The translations under genes and the position numbers were made by a program. Shown piece after piece: positions 35,282 through 44,521 of a stretch of 64,000 nucleotides of DNA. Under the pieces are notes generated by a model. That model was not told the origin of the DNA, ran no database searches, and saw nothing but the letters and a program-made list of their open reading frames with translations. Position 1 is the first letter of the stretch, and the number at the start of each line of letters is the position of its first letter. This DNA is from Peptoclostridium sp. (lineage in GTDB: Bacteria > Bacillota > Clostridia > Peptostreptococcales > Peptostreptococcaceae), in contig NZ_WXFG01000022.1 in NCBI RefSeq assembly GCF_009881055.1, positions 34,396 to 98,395 of the forward strand, read 5' to 3'.

Positions 35282-35336
35282 AAAAATTAGCAAGGCTGCA
35301 TATAAGCAACCTTTTACATTTTGCCTGTATGCAGCC
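35282..35336 (-). terminator. Terminator after the SpoVB-like gene
   Basis: On the minus strand GGCTGCATA (35336-35328) pairs with TATGCAGCC (35302-35294), with an inner extension, followed by a T-rich tail. Confidence 0.75.
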
Positions 35337-35387
35337 CATCAACCTATAATAATCAATAATTTGGTACGGTTTTAGCCTTTATAGAGC

Positions 35388-37046
35388 TTATCTTCTAGCT
35401 CCAAGCTTGTCCTTTATTTTCTTGATTTTGCTGCCCCCCGGCATAAGCTCCAGGTCGTCATCTGTTATTGTTCTTGTCGCAAACAGCATCCCCAAATATA
35501 CTATGCCTGCCAATATTATAGTCGCTGCTGTAGCCGCTGAACCTGGCATGACATTCATTAGTATCGTATGAAATATCTTAACGGTAACTCCCATTACAGA
35601 GACTGCAACAATCGGCTTTATAAATATATGGGTATAATCAATTTTAATCTCTGAAAGTTTAATAAGGCTAACATAGTTAAGTATTGCAGATACTGCAAGC
35701 GCCGCTACAGTTGCCCATGCTGCTCCTTTTATGTTGAGCGAAGGCATTCCGACTAGTAGATATGTCAAGACTATTTTAACTACTGCCCCTACCATCAGGT
35801 TGTAAGCCGGCACTATTTGCCTGTTAAGACCCTGTAGTATTCCCGTTGTCACCTGATATACGGCTAGGAATACTATTCCGAAGCCGAATATGAAGAGCAA
35901 TTCTCCTGTGCTTTGCGCAATTCCTGTTTGCATTGGATAAAGCAGCTTCATTATGTCCACCGACAAGAGCGAAAGTCCAAGAGCTGCCGGAAGGCCTATT
36001 ATCAGTCCGAGTCTTAGCCCCGTCTCTATTGTATGGTCAAGGCTTATCTTGTCCCTTAGTGCATGGAAATGGGCTATTGCCGGGACTATGCTTATTTGTA
36101 TCGCCGCTGTCATTACCTGAGGAAGGTTTACAAGTGTCAGTGCAAATCCGGTTAGCTGTCCATACAGCTCATTAGCCTGCTGCGGAGATATTCCGATATC
36201 CGCAAGTCTTCTGAATACAATTGCCAGATCCATCATCGACATGACAGGCAGTATTGATGCCCCAAGAGTTATCGGCACTGCTATTATAAGCAGAGTCCTT
36301 ATTATATTTTTTGAAGTCTCCTCTTTGTGGTCGCCATATGACTCGAGCGTATTTTTTTTCCTGAATCGTGAAAAAAGGACAATTATGACGCCGTAACCTG
36401 CCAAGCATCCCAGCGAAGCTCCGAATGTAGCTCCTGCTGCGGCGTACTCTTTGCCCATGCCCAGGAATGCTATGGCAAGCGCAAGTCCGAGAAGCACCCT
36501 TACAAACTGCTCTGTAATCTGAGATGCCGCGAATGCCTCCATCTGCTGGCATCCTTGGAAGTAACCTCTGTAGCATTCAGTCATCGAAATGAAGAATATC
36601 GCGGGGGCGATTGCCGCCACTGAAAGAAACGCCTTGTCGTTGTTGAGAAAATGGACAAGTGGTTTGGCACCCAAAAGAACAAGCGCCGCTACTATGAAAC
36701 CTACGGCGGCCATCAGCTTGAATGTTACGTTGAATACCTTGTCTGCACCTCTAACGTCACCAACAGCCAGCTTTCCCGCCACAATCTTGGCTATTGCTGT
36801 AGGTATGCCTGCAGTAGACACGACCAATATGAGATTATATAGCGGGTATGCCGTCTGGTAATATCCCATGCCGTCATCCCCTATAATATTTCCTAAAGGG
36901 ATCCTGAAAATTGCTCCTAGAATCTTTATTATTACCGCAGATATTCCAAGTATTGCAGTTCCTTTCAAAAAGGCACTGGCTCCTTTTCTTACCGTTTCAT
37001 TCTTAACTGTCTTTTCAAATGAACCAGTCTCACAACTATCTCGCAT
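35388..37046 (-). CDS. SpoVB/MurJ-like polysaccharide flippase (MOP superfamily)
   Basis: A 552-aa membrane protein of the MATE/MOP fold, with about 14 hydrophobic segments; relatives flip lipid-linked sugars or lipid II. Family features are KGTAILGISAVIIKILGAIF near the start, GMGYYQTAYPLYNLIL, and IPTAIAKIVAGKL. ATG 37046 follows GGAGGA on the minus strand; an open stretch further upstream to 37178 has no site and reads through promoter DNA. It lies 196 bases after the SHMT-like gene. Whether it is SpoVB proper or a vegetative flippase cannot be told. Confidence 0.88.
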   Translation of the reverse strand: MRDSCETGSFEKTVKNETVRKGASAFLKGTAILGISAVIIKILGAIFRIPLGNIIGDDGMGYYQTAYPLYNLILVVSTAGIPTAIAKIVAGKLAVGDVRGADKVFNVTFKLMAAVGFIVAALVLLGAKPLVHFLNNDKAFLSVAAIAPAIFFISMTECYRGYFQGCQQMEAFAASQITEQFVRVLLGLALAIAFLGMGKEYAAAGATFGASLGCLAGYGVIIVLFSRFRKKNTLESYGDHKEETSKNIIRTLLIIAVPITLGASILPVMSMMDLAIVFRRLADIGISPQQANELYGQLTGFALTLVNLPQVMTAAIQISIVPAIAHFHALRDKISLDHTIETGLRLGLIIGLPAALGLSLLSVDIMKLLYPMQTGIAQSTGELLFIFGFGIVFLAVYQVTTGILQGLNRQIVPAYNLMVGAVVKIVLTYLLVGMPSLNIKGAAWATVAALAVSAILNYVSLIKLSEIKIDYTHIFIKPIVAVSVMGVTVKIFHTILMNVMPGSAATAATIILAGIVYLGMLFATRTITDDDLELMPGGSKIKKIKDKLGARR

Positions 37047-37194
37047 CAATGATCCTCCATATGTAACTACATGTACAATTATCTTTTTATCCACCAATGG
37101 TATTTTACCATATAGGATAATGAAATGATATAGTTGCAGAGTATAGGAGGCATTTATTATGAAAATTTGATACTCCAATCAAGCAGGCAATAGA

Positions 37195-37232
37195 AATGGC
37201 TGCCATATATACATTCTGGCAGCCATTTTTTG
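37195..37232 (+). terminator. Plus-strand terminator between two minus-strand genes
   Basis: AATGGCTGCCA (37195-37205) pairs perfectly with TGGCAGCCATT (37217-37227), followed by TTTT. The T run favours plus-strand transcripts; on the minus strand, the direction of glyA, the tail TTCTATT is weaker, though it may still end glyA. Confidence 0.75.
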
Positions 37233-37242
37233 CAATATAAGC

Positions 37243-38502
37243 CTATTCAGCTTCGAGATATTCCGGGTAGATAAGGGGGAACTGAGAGCCAAGCTCTGAT
37301 ACTTTGGCTCTTATTGAATCCAATACTGCTTGCTTGTCTATGTTGTCTGCCACGTCGCCTATCAGATTGCCTATTATATGCATTTCACTTTCCTTCATGC
37401 CCTTTGTTGTCATAGCTGTAGCGCCTATCCTTACTCCGCTGGTCACCATAGGCTTTTCCGGATCGAATGGAATCTGATTCTTGTTAACTGTTATGCCAAC
37501 ATAATCAAGAGCCGTGTCGAGCATTAGCCCTGTGAGATTCTTAGGACGAACGTCTACTAGCAGAAGATGATTGTCTGTACCGCCTGTCACAAGCCTGAAG
37601 CCTCTCTCCTGAAGAACCTCGCCAAGAGCCTTTGCATTTTTAGTTACCTGGAGCATTGTGTTTTTGAAATCTTCACTCATTGCTCGCTTGAATGTGAACG
37701 CCTTGGCAGCCATTACGTGCAGATGAGCTGAACCCATAGCTCCCGGGAATACTCCCTTGTCCAGTACTTTGGCGTGCTCGGCCTTGCATAGTATGAACCC
37801 TCCTCTGGCTCCGCACAGAGTCTTAGTCGTTGTAGATGTAACAAAATCAGCGTGCGGTACAGGGGTTGGATGGAGCCCTGCTGCAACAAGGCCTGCCACG
37901 TGAGCCATATCCACCATGAAATATGCGCCTACAGACTTGGCTATTGATGCAATCCTTTCGTAGTCTATGAATCGAGGATATGCGCTGGCGCCAGTAACAA
38001 TAAGCTTTGGACTATGCTCTTTAGCCAGTTTTTCAATTTCGTCATAGTCTATTTGCTCCGTTTCAACGTTTACTCCATATGAAATGAAATTATAAATCTG
38101 TCCCGAAAAATTCACCTTGTGACCATGAGTTAAGTGTCCACCCTGGTCCAGCCTCATACCTAAAACAGTATCGCCGGGCTTTATTATGGACATATATACA
38201 CTCTGATTTGCATTAGAGCCGCCAAGGGGCTGAAGATTTGCATGCCCCGCGCCAAAGAGCTCCTTCGCCCTTTCAATTCCAAGGGTTTCCATCTTGTCTA
38301 TGAATTTGTATCCACCGTGATATCTGTTTCCTGGGAATCCTTCCATTGTCTTGTTTGTGAGTATGCTTCCCTGGAGTTCCAGAATCTCTACAGGAACAAA
38401 GCTTTCCGAGGCTATCATCTCAACTCCAGTCCTCTGGCGTCCAAACTCTTCCATTACTATGTCGTATAGTTCCTTGTCGCTGTGTCTAACAGTTTTCATC
38501 AT
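37243..38502 (-). CDS. glyA: Serine hydroxymethyltransferase-like PLP enzyme, divergent
   Basis: A fold-type I PLP enzyme of the SHMT family, which moves a one-carbon unit between serine/glycine and folate. The 419-aa length and motifs GGHLTHGH, DMAHVAGLVAAGLHP and the lysine K227 in TSTTTKTLCGARGG are clear. Several catalytic positions differ from E. coli GlyA: H62 where Tyr65 sits (RYHGG for RYYGG), T226 where His228 precedes the PLP lysine, and QPLGGSNAN for QPHSGSQAN. GGAGGGG precedes the ATG. It follows the two-component genes. It may be a housekeeping SHMT variant or an SHMT-like enzyme with another substrate. Confidence 0.85.
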   Translation of the reverse strand: MMKTVRHSDKELYDIVMEEFGRQRTGVEMIASESFVPVEILELQGSILTNKTMEGFPGNRYHGGYKFIDKMETLGIERAKELFGAGHANLQPLGGSNANQSVYMSIIKPGDTVLGMRLDQGGHLTHGHKVNFSGQIYNFISYGVNVETEQIDYDEIEKLAKEHSPKLIVTGASAYPRFIDYERIASIAKSVGAYFMVDMAHVAGLVAAGLHPTPVPHADFVTSTTTKTLCGARGGFILCKAEHAKVLDKGVFPGAMGSAHLHVMAAKAFTFKRAMSEDFKNTMLQVTKNAKALGEVLQERGFRLVTGGTDNHLLLVDVRPKNLTGLMLDTALDYVGITVNKNQIPFDPEKPMVTSGVRIGATAMTTKGMKESEMHIIGNLIGDVADNIDKQAVLDSIRAKVSELGSQFPLIYPEYLEAE

Positions 38503-38631
38503 GTTAACCCCTCCATTTTATGTGGTATCGTAGAAGCCGCTATCAAATTCTATACTATGATTATCACATGAAATGAATATGACTTAAATAAACTGGATTG
38601 ACCTTATATTGCACAGGATTTACTATTTTGT

Positions 38632-38660
38632 ATAAAAAAAAGACAGCACTAGCTGTCATT
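38632..38660 (-). terminator. Terminator overlapping the response regulator stop
   Basis: GACAGC (38642-38647) / GCTGTC (38652-38657), with a 4-base loop, flanked by A and T runs; on the minus strand it is followed by TTTTTTTT. It may work in both directions. Confidence 0.8.
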
Positions 38661-39345
38661 TTTTGTACATATTGGGCGTAACACCTGTATTTTTCTTGAA
38701 TACCCTGTAGAAATAGTTTAGGTTGTTGTAGCCTACTTTATAGGCCACTTCCTTTATAGACAAATTCGTATCCTTTAATAGCTCCTGAGCCTTCTTTATG
38801 CGCAGATTGTTGACGTAGGTTATAAAGCTAACGGAATAGTACTTCTTGAACATTCTTGCCACATAGCTCGCACTCGTATGGAACTTTTCAGCACATTCCT
38901 TAAGCTCGAGATCCTCTTTATAGCTGTTGTTCACATATTCCAGTATGCTGTTGAAAAGCTGATTGTCCGAGTACCTATAGCCCAGAACCCTCTGCATCGT
39001 CTCTAGGAACTGTTCGGGTTCTATAGGCTTGAGCAGTATGTCCTTTGCCCCAAGCCTCAAGGCTGTCTGAGCATACTCGAAATAGCTGTATGCCGTAATA
39101 ATTATATAGTCAACTGCGCTGTCCTGGAGCGGAACTGCCTTTTCCATGACCTCGAGTCCGTTTAGTACAGGCATTCTTATGTCCATAAAAACAATATCTG
39201 GCTTTAGCCTCTCAATTAGTTTCAAAGCCTCGTCTCCAGCTGAGGCCTGTCCTACAACCTCTATGGGCATCTCGAAGCGCTCAATCAAGTATTTGACTAT
39301 ATCAATGGCCATATCCTCATCATCTGCAATAATTGCCCTTCTCAT
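38656..39345 (-). CDS. Response regulator, REC plus AraC-type DNA-binding domain
   Basis: A 229-aa regulator: receiver domain (IIADDEDMAIDI, phosphoacceptor D55 in FMDIRMPVLNG, and the switch lysine in KDILLKPIEPEQ), then two AraC helix-turn-helix units (HTSASYVARMFKKYYSVSF and SIKEVAYKVGYNNLNYFYRV). ATG 39345 follows GGAGGA; an in-frame ATG at 39357 lies before that site. It is 21 bases after the kinase gene and is surely its partner. The SHMT-like gene 150 bases downstream is a plausible target. Confidence 0.93.
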   Translation of the reverse strand: MRRAIIADDEDMAIDIVKYLIERFEMPIEVVGQASAGDEALKLIERLKPDIVFMDIRMPVLNGLEVMEKAVPLQDSAVDYIIITAYSYFEYAQTALRLGAKDILLKPIEPEQFLETMQRVLGYRYSDNQLFNSILEYVNNSYKEDLELKECAEKFHTSASYVARMFKKYYSVSFITYVNNLRIKKAQELLKDTNLSIKEVAYKVGYNNLNYFYRVFKKNTGVTPNMYKK

Positions 39346-39366
39346 TATATCCTCCATTTGAAAATG

Positions 39367-40896
39367 CTACGCTATATGATCCGGCAAAACTATTCTAACA
39401 GCAGTGCCGTGCCCTTGCGTGCTTTCTATGGCAAAATCGAAATCATACTCATATATGAGCTTAAGCTTTGAATAAACCATAGTAAGGCCCCTTAGTTCAT
39501 ATTGCTCGAATTCGGCTATTCTTTGTCTTAAACTGGACAAAACCTCTTCACTCATGCCTTCGCCGTTATCGTTTATTTCAATTATTATATTGCCTTCCTT
39601 TATTACCCCTGATATTTTTATCTTCATATTATCTTTTGTGTTCTTGAAGCCGTGTATAAAGCAGTTTTCAACTATAGGCTGCAGACAGTTGTAAGGCATA
39701 TTTTTGCTCTTGATTTCCTCTGAGATATCAAAGTCAACTTCAAGCCTGTCTCCATATCTAAGCATCTGGAGATTCGTGTAGTTATGCAGATACTGCATTT
39801 CATCCTTAATATGCACAAAGTAATTCTGGCTGCTGGCCGTATACCTTAGCATCTTTGACAAATCTATTATGGATTGATACGTTTTAAGCGAATGCTCCTT
39901 TATGGCCATTCCTGCAATTGCATTGAGGGTGTTAAACAGGAAATGGTTGTTGATTTGTATGTTCAGCACCTGCTCCCTCGTTAATTTGAGTGATTCCTCG
40001 AGAGCCACTTCATGTTTTGCTATGTCTTGTATGATTTCCTCTTTTTTGTTCAGCTCAACTTCTGTTTTCTTGAATACATAATAGTTTTCTATGGACTTGC
40101 TCAGTTTCTTCAGCTGCTGCATTACAGCCTTAAGTGTCCCCTTGGGGACAAGAGGCATGAGTTCGTTTGGGTGGTATATACCCGATGAGGGCGTCCTTAT
40201 GTGTCCTGCTTTAATTATCCCAATCGACTTGCCGCCAAGCATTATGGGGACTAAAAAAACTGTCAGTCCATAGGGGCATATATACGCCGACAAATCATTG
40301 TAGTGCGGCGGGCCATACTCGCCTTTAATTTCATATACGGGGCAGTTGACCTCATTTCCCCGCCCTATGCATCTCGTTTTGCAATAATCAGGATAGTCCT
40401 TTCCCTTTATCACAACGCTGCCATTATTGTCGAATATGGCAACCGGTATTCTCATAGGAGTTACTATGGCTTCGTATATATACATTATTTCATTTGTGAT
40501 GCTGACATTTTCATTGTCAGCGTCGCTTCCCCAATAAGCTTCATGTCCGCCTTTTGGCATAAGCAGGGTTTGCTCGTGAAGCACAGGCATTGATATGATG
40601 AGCTCCCTTATGGGCTCATCGCTTTCGTTTATGGTCTCATGGGCAGAACCGGCATCAATATGGTAAACAGAGCCGGGTTCTATGTCGCTCAATCCTTCCC
40701 CTATGAGCTGTATTCCTTTTCCCGAGAGCACATAAATCACCTGCTCGTTTCCATAGTGTATATGCCTCTCCTGGCGCCTGTGCGGCAGAATCGTAGTCAG
40801 AGCTATGTTCATGCTGCTAAGTGAGTTGCCCGGCTCGGGCTCGTAGATCCATTCTATATGTCCCCAGTCAAAATATTGCACACTGCTTTTTTCCAA
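39367..40896 (-). CDS. Soluble cupin-PocR-LytS-type histidine kinase
   Basis: A 509-aa sensor with no membrane segment. Residues about 30-105 are a cupin (HRRQERHIHYGNEQ, IEPGSVYHIDAGSAHE); about 135-270 a PocR ligand-binding domain with C172, C176, C185 and C207; then a coiled coil; then a LytS-type kinase with H318 in INNHFLFNTLNAI and an ATPase domain (ENCFIHG, NDNGEGM). TTG 40896 follows GAGGTGAT; GTG 40905 overlaps that site. PocR domains sense small molecules, and a metal may bind the cysteines. Joining two small-molecule domains in a cytoplasmic kinase is unusual. The response regulator follows. Confidence 0.88.
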   Translation of the reverse strand: MEKSSVQYFDWGHIEWIYEPEPGNSLSSMNIALTTILPHRRQERHIHYGNEQVIYVLSGKGIQLIGEGLSDIEPGSVYHIDAGSAHETINESDEPIRELIISMPVLHEQTLLMPKGGHEAYWGSDADNENVSITNEIMYIYEAIVTPMRIPVAIFDNNGSVVIKGKDYPDYCKTRCIGRGNEVNCPVYEIKGEYGPPHYNDLSAYICPYGLTVFLVPIMLGGKSIGIIKAGHIRTPSSGIYHPNELMPLVPKGTLKAVMQQLKKLSKSIENYYVFKKTEVELNKKEEIIQDIAKHEVALEESLKLTREQVLNIQINNHFLFNTLNAIAGMAIKEHSLKTYQSIIDLSKMLRYTASSQNYFVHIKDEMQYLHNYTNLQMLRYGDRLEVDFDISEEIKSKNMPYNCLQPIVENCFIHGFKNTKDNMKIKISGVIKEGNIIIEINDNGEGMSEEVLSSLRQRIAEFEQYELRGLTMVYSKLKLIYEYDFDFAIESTQGHGTAVRIVLPDHIA

Positions 40897-40948
40897 GTAG
40901 ATCACCTCGATATAAGCGATATCTCACAAGCGTATAAAATCGTACTAT

Positions 40949-43141
40949 CTATTTCAGGTTCAATTTGGCAAGAGCCTCGGCTAGAGCGTCGTTCATCGGC
41001 TCTTCACTTGATTTTTTCTGCTTCTGGAGATATTTAGACACCTCGTTCTTTGAAAGGCCGCTTTTCTCCTTCTTTTTACGTTCGTTGAACTTTGAGAGCC
41101 TCTCCCTGTGGCCGCAGCCGCAGGCGAATATCTGCCCGTCCCCCTCGCCTCTAAGTTCTAGCTTTTTGTGGCAGACGGGGCATCTGGCATTTGTAGCCCT
41201 TGAAACGCTCTTTCTGCATCCGCAGTCCCTGTCTTGGCATATTAGCATCTTGCCCTTCTTGCCGTTTACCTCCAGCATGTACTTGCCGCACTCTGGGCAC
41301 TTGTTTTTTGTAAGATTGTCGTGCTTGAACTGGTCCTGGCTGTTTTTAATGTCGCTAACGACCTCTTTTGCATAGCTTTTCATCTCATTTATGAATGCAT
41401 CCTTAGTTAGCTGGCTCTTTGATATAAGTCCGAGCTTTTGCTCCCACTGGGCGGTTAGCGTAGGAGATCTGAGTTCCTCTGGCACAAGGGAAAGCAGCTG
41501 TCTTCCCTTAGAGGTTGTGAAAATATCCTTGCCTCTCTTTTCAATGAGAAAACTGTTGAAAAGCTTTTCTATTATGTCGGCTCTTGTGGCCACGGTGCCT
41601 ATGCCGCCTGTTTCGCCTATTGTTCTAATTAAGTCCTTGTTTTCACCTGACATGTATTTTGACGGATTCTCCATGGCTGAGAGCAGGCTTCCTTCGTTGA
41701 ATGGCGCCGGCGACCTTGTCTCTCCCGAAGTGAGCTCAAGCCTTGATATTTTGAGCTTGTCTCCCTTGCTCACGGCAGGCAGCAGCTGCTCCCTTATGTC
41801 ATCGCCTGGATCCTCTTCATCATCGAAATTGTTTTCATAAACCTCTTTCCAGCCGTATGATAAGACTGTCTTTCCCTTGGCTATGAACACATCATTCCCT
41901 ATCTTGGCTTTGATTGTAGTCTGCTCATATTCGAATGCGGGCGATAGTACTGCCAGGAATCTTTTTATGACAAGGTCGTATATCTTCCTCTCCTTGTCGC
42001 TAAGAGTCGCAAAGCCCGCAGATTGCTCTGTCGGAATTATTGCGTGGTGGTCAGAAACCTTGGAGTCATCCACAAACGACTTGCTCTGCTTTATAGGAGA
42101 CCTCAGCAGGGTGGCTGCCGCCTTTGAATATCGCCCTACTCCGCAGCCTCTGATCCTGTCTTTTAGAGTATCCACTATATCGCTTGATATATATCTCGAG
42201 TCAGTCCTTGGATATGTCAAAAGCTTGTGGCTCTCATACAGCTTTTGCATTATGGAGAGCGTCTCCTTGGCTGAAAAGCCAAACAGCTTGTTGGCGTCCC
42301 TTTGAAGCTCTGTGAGATCATATAGCAGCGGAGCGTATGTCTTTTTGTATGCCTTTTCGACAGATGCAACCTCAGCAGCTTTATTTCTAGCCGAGGCCAG
42401 TATATTCTCGCAGACTTCCTTGCTGAAAGTCCTTGTGCTTTTACTCTTTTCATCCTGCCATATAAGCTTCATCCCGTCGGAAATGGCGGTTATGCCGTAG
42501 TACTGCTTTGGATTGAAGTTTCTTATCTCCTCTTCCTTTTGGGCAATAATAGCCAGCGTAGGTGTCTGAACTCTCCCGCATGAAAGCTGCGCATTGTATT
42601 TGCAGGTTAGCGCCCTTGTGGCGTTCATTCCGACAATCCAGTCAGCCTCTGATCTTGCTACCGCGCTCGCATAGAGGTTTTCGTACTCCTTGCCGGGCCT
42701 TAGCTTTTCAAAGCCCTCTTTTATGGCCTTGTCTGTGACAGATGAAATCCAAAGACGCTTAAGCGGTTTGCTGGCATGGGCCTTTTCGATTATCCACCTT
42801 GCAACAAGCTCGCCCTCTCTTCCTGCATCTGTGGCAATTACTACCTCGCTTACATCCTTTCTATTTAGCAGCGATTTTACGGTGTTGAACTGTTTGCTGC
42901 TTTCCCTTATTACAGCTAGCTTCATATTACTTGGAAGCATAGGCAGATCGTCTATCCTCCATGTCTTGTACCTCTCATCATAAACTTCTGGATCAGCCAG
43001 AGATACAAGATGTCCAAGTGCCCATGTCACTATATATTTGTCACCTTCCATATATCCGTTGTTTTTTCTGCCGCAATTCAATACTCTTGCGATGTCCCTT
43101 CCGACTGAAGGTTTTTCAGCAAGCACAAGTATTTTTCCCAT
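40949..43141 (-). CDS. topB: DNA topoisomerase III
   Basis: Type IA topoisomerase that unlinks single-stranded and catenated DNA. The 730-aa protein begins LVLAEKPSVGRDIARVLNC (Toprim), has VIATDAGREGELVARWI, and the catalytic tyrosine in LLTYPRTDSRYI. Two C-terminal zinc ribbons follow (CPECGKYM...CQDRDCGC; CPVCHKKL...CGCG). AAAGGA precedes the ATG. TopB genes are often on mobile elements, but this one has normal base composition and lies in line with the other minus-strand genes. Confidence 0.95.
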   Translation of the reverse strand: MGKILVLAEKPSVGRDIARVLNCGRKNNGYMEGDKYIVTWALGHLVSLADPEVYDERYKTWRIDDLPMLPSNMKLAVIRESSKQFNTVKSLLNRKDVSEVVIATDAGREGELVARWIIEKAHASKPLKRLWISSVTDKAIKEGFEKLRPGKEYENLYASAVARSEADWIVGMNATRALTCKYNAQLSCGRVQTPTLAIIAQKEEEIRNFNPKQYYGITAISDGMKLIWQDEKSKSTRTFSKEVCENILASARNKAAEVASVEKAYKKTYAPLLYDLTELQRDANKLFGFSAKETLSIMQKLYESHKLLTYPRTDSRYISSDIVDTLKDRIRGCGVGRYSKAAATLLRSPIKQSKSFVDDSKVSDHHAIIPTEQSAGFATLSDKERKIYDLVIKRFLAVLSPAFEYEQTTIKAKIGNDVFIAKGKTVLSYGWKEVYENNFDDEEDPGDDIREQLLPAVSKGDKLKISRLELTSGETRSPAPFNEGSLLSAMENPSKYMSGENKDLIRTIGETGGIGTVATRADIIEKLFNSFLIEKRGKDIFTTSKGRQLLSLVPEELRSPTLTAQWEQKLGLISKSQLTKDAFINEMKSYAKEVVSDIKNSQDQFKHDNLTKNKCPECGKYMLEVNGKKGKMLICQDRDCGCRKSVSRATNARCPVCHKKLELRGEGDGQIFACGCGHRERLSKFNERKKKEKSGLSKNEVSKYLQKQKKSSEEPMNDALAEALAKLNLK

Positions 43142-43330
43142 GTTAACAGTCCTTTCAGATTAATATACATAATGTATGGTATCACATATCCAGGAAACAA
43201 ACCACATAATATTTAAGGAAGAGTTGAACTGAAATCCCGCATGGTATATTATTATAATATGACTGGCAGCTGCCATCACCTGCTTATGGTTTGCATTGCG
43301 GCGCGGTCATATACAGGGGGTGTTAATTTA

Positions 43331-44455
43331 ATGAAGAAAGATATAATCATACACAACAAATCTGACAGACCTGATAACATTGTTCTTCAGGAGAACCAGA
43401 CGATAGAGAGCTGCATTGGAATAGAAAACAGCCTGCCTCACTTTTTCAAGGAATACTTCTTGTTTCTCAAGAATTCCATCGGTATAAATACAAGGCTGGC
43501 ATATCTTACAGACATTCACTTCTTTTGCCGATATCTAATAGAAAATACAGATCTGACGGAGGCGTCCGACACTAGGGATATAACGGCTGAAGATTTTGAA
43601 AGGATAAAGGCACGTGATGTGAATTTTTTCCTGGGTGACTACTGCTCCAGGTATTATAAAGAGACTCAGCATACGACTCAGATATTTGAAAACCACAACC
43701 GGGCTCTTGCCAGGAAGCGATCCTCTCTCTCGTCGCTTTTCAAGTTTCTCTACAGAAACGAGCAAAAGACGGAAAACATATCGCCTGGCTTCAACCCGAT
43801 AAAGCTTCCAAGGCCCCAGCCTGACGCCATAAAAAAGCTTGAGATTGACGAGGTCGCCAGAATGCTCGATTTGGCGGAAACAGGCAGCGGATTTACTGAA
43901 ACTCAGAAGAAATACTGGGAAAAGACAAAGCTAAGGGACAAGGCTATACTTCTTATGTTTGTAACCTATGGACTGAGGCTAAACGAGCTCCAGCAGCTCA
44001 ACATTTCCTCGTTCAATTTTTCCCGTGGGGAGTTCAGGATATACAGAAAAAGGGCTAAGGAGTCACTGATGCCACTCAACCAGACTGTCGAGGATGCCGT
44101 ATCCGACTACATAAAAAACGAACGTCCGCCACAGGATAAGCTGCCCGAAGGCGAGCGCGACGCACTTTTTCTTTCTCTCCAGAACAAACGCATGACATCC
44201 AAAGCCATAAGGGAGCTTGTAAAGAAATATACCTCTATAGTTCTGGGAACAAGCGCAAAAAGCGGCTACAGCCCCCACAAGCTCAGGGCAACAGCTGCAA
44301 GCACGCTCATAGAATACGGGTTTTCAATATATGACGTTCAGAATCTGCTGGACCATGACAATGTAACGACAACTCAGATATATGCGGCCCACAAGAAGAA
44401 TGTCAAACGTGAGATTATAAAGAACTTTGAATGGTCCGAGGATTTGGGAGAGTAA
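43331..44455 (+). CDS. Tyrosine recombinase (XerC/D-like)
   Basis: A 374-aa site-specific recombinase. The N-terminal SAM-like core-binding domain (FFKEYFLFLKNSIGINTRLAY) is followed by the catalytic domain with Arg in TYGLRLNELQQL, HxxR in SPHKLRATAAS, His in LLDHDNVTTTQIY and the nucleophile Tyr at the end of that motif. All catalytic residues are present. ATG 43331 follows AGGGGGTG; a longer frame from 43241 has no site. No att repeats or phage genes are nearby, so it is probably a resident recombinase; the target is unknown. Confidence 0.9.
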   Translation: MKKDIIIHNKSDRPDNIVLQENQTIESCIGIENSLPHFFKEYFLFLKNSIGINTRLAYLTDIHFFCRYLIENTDLTEASDTRDITAEDFERIKARDVNFFLGDYCSRYYKETQHTTQIFENHNRALARKRSSLSSLFKFLYRNEQKTENISPGFNPIKLPRPQPDAIKKLEIDEVARMLDLAETGSGFTETQKKYWEKTKLRDKAILLMFVTYGLRLNELQQLNISSFNFSRGEFRIYRKRAKESLMPLNQTVEDAVSDYIKNERPPQDKLPEGERDALFLSLQNKRMTSKAIRELVKKYTSIVLGTSAKSGYSPHKLRATAASTLIEYGFSIYDVQNLLDHDNVTTTQIYAAHKKNVKREIIKNFEWSEDLGE

Positions 44456-44521
44456 TTTATTCACCGTAATATTATTATGTCAACTTTTGGTTTGGATAAA
44501 AATAATAAGGGGTGAGCTTAA

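Noticed and set aside
38503..38655. Glycine riboswitch upstream of the SHMT-like gene
   Set aside because: The 150-base leader is AT-rich and shows none of the conserved glycine aptamer segments.
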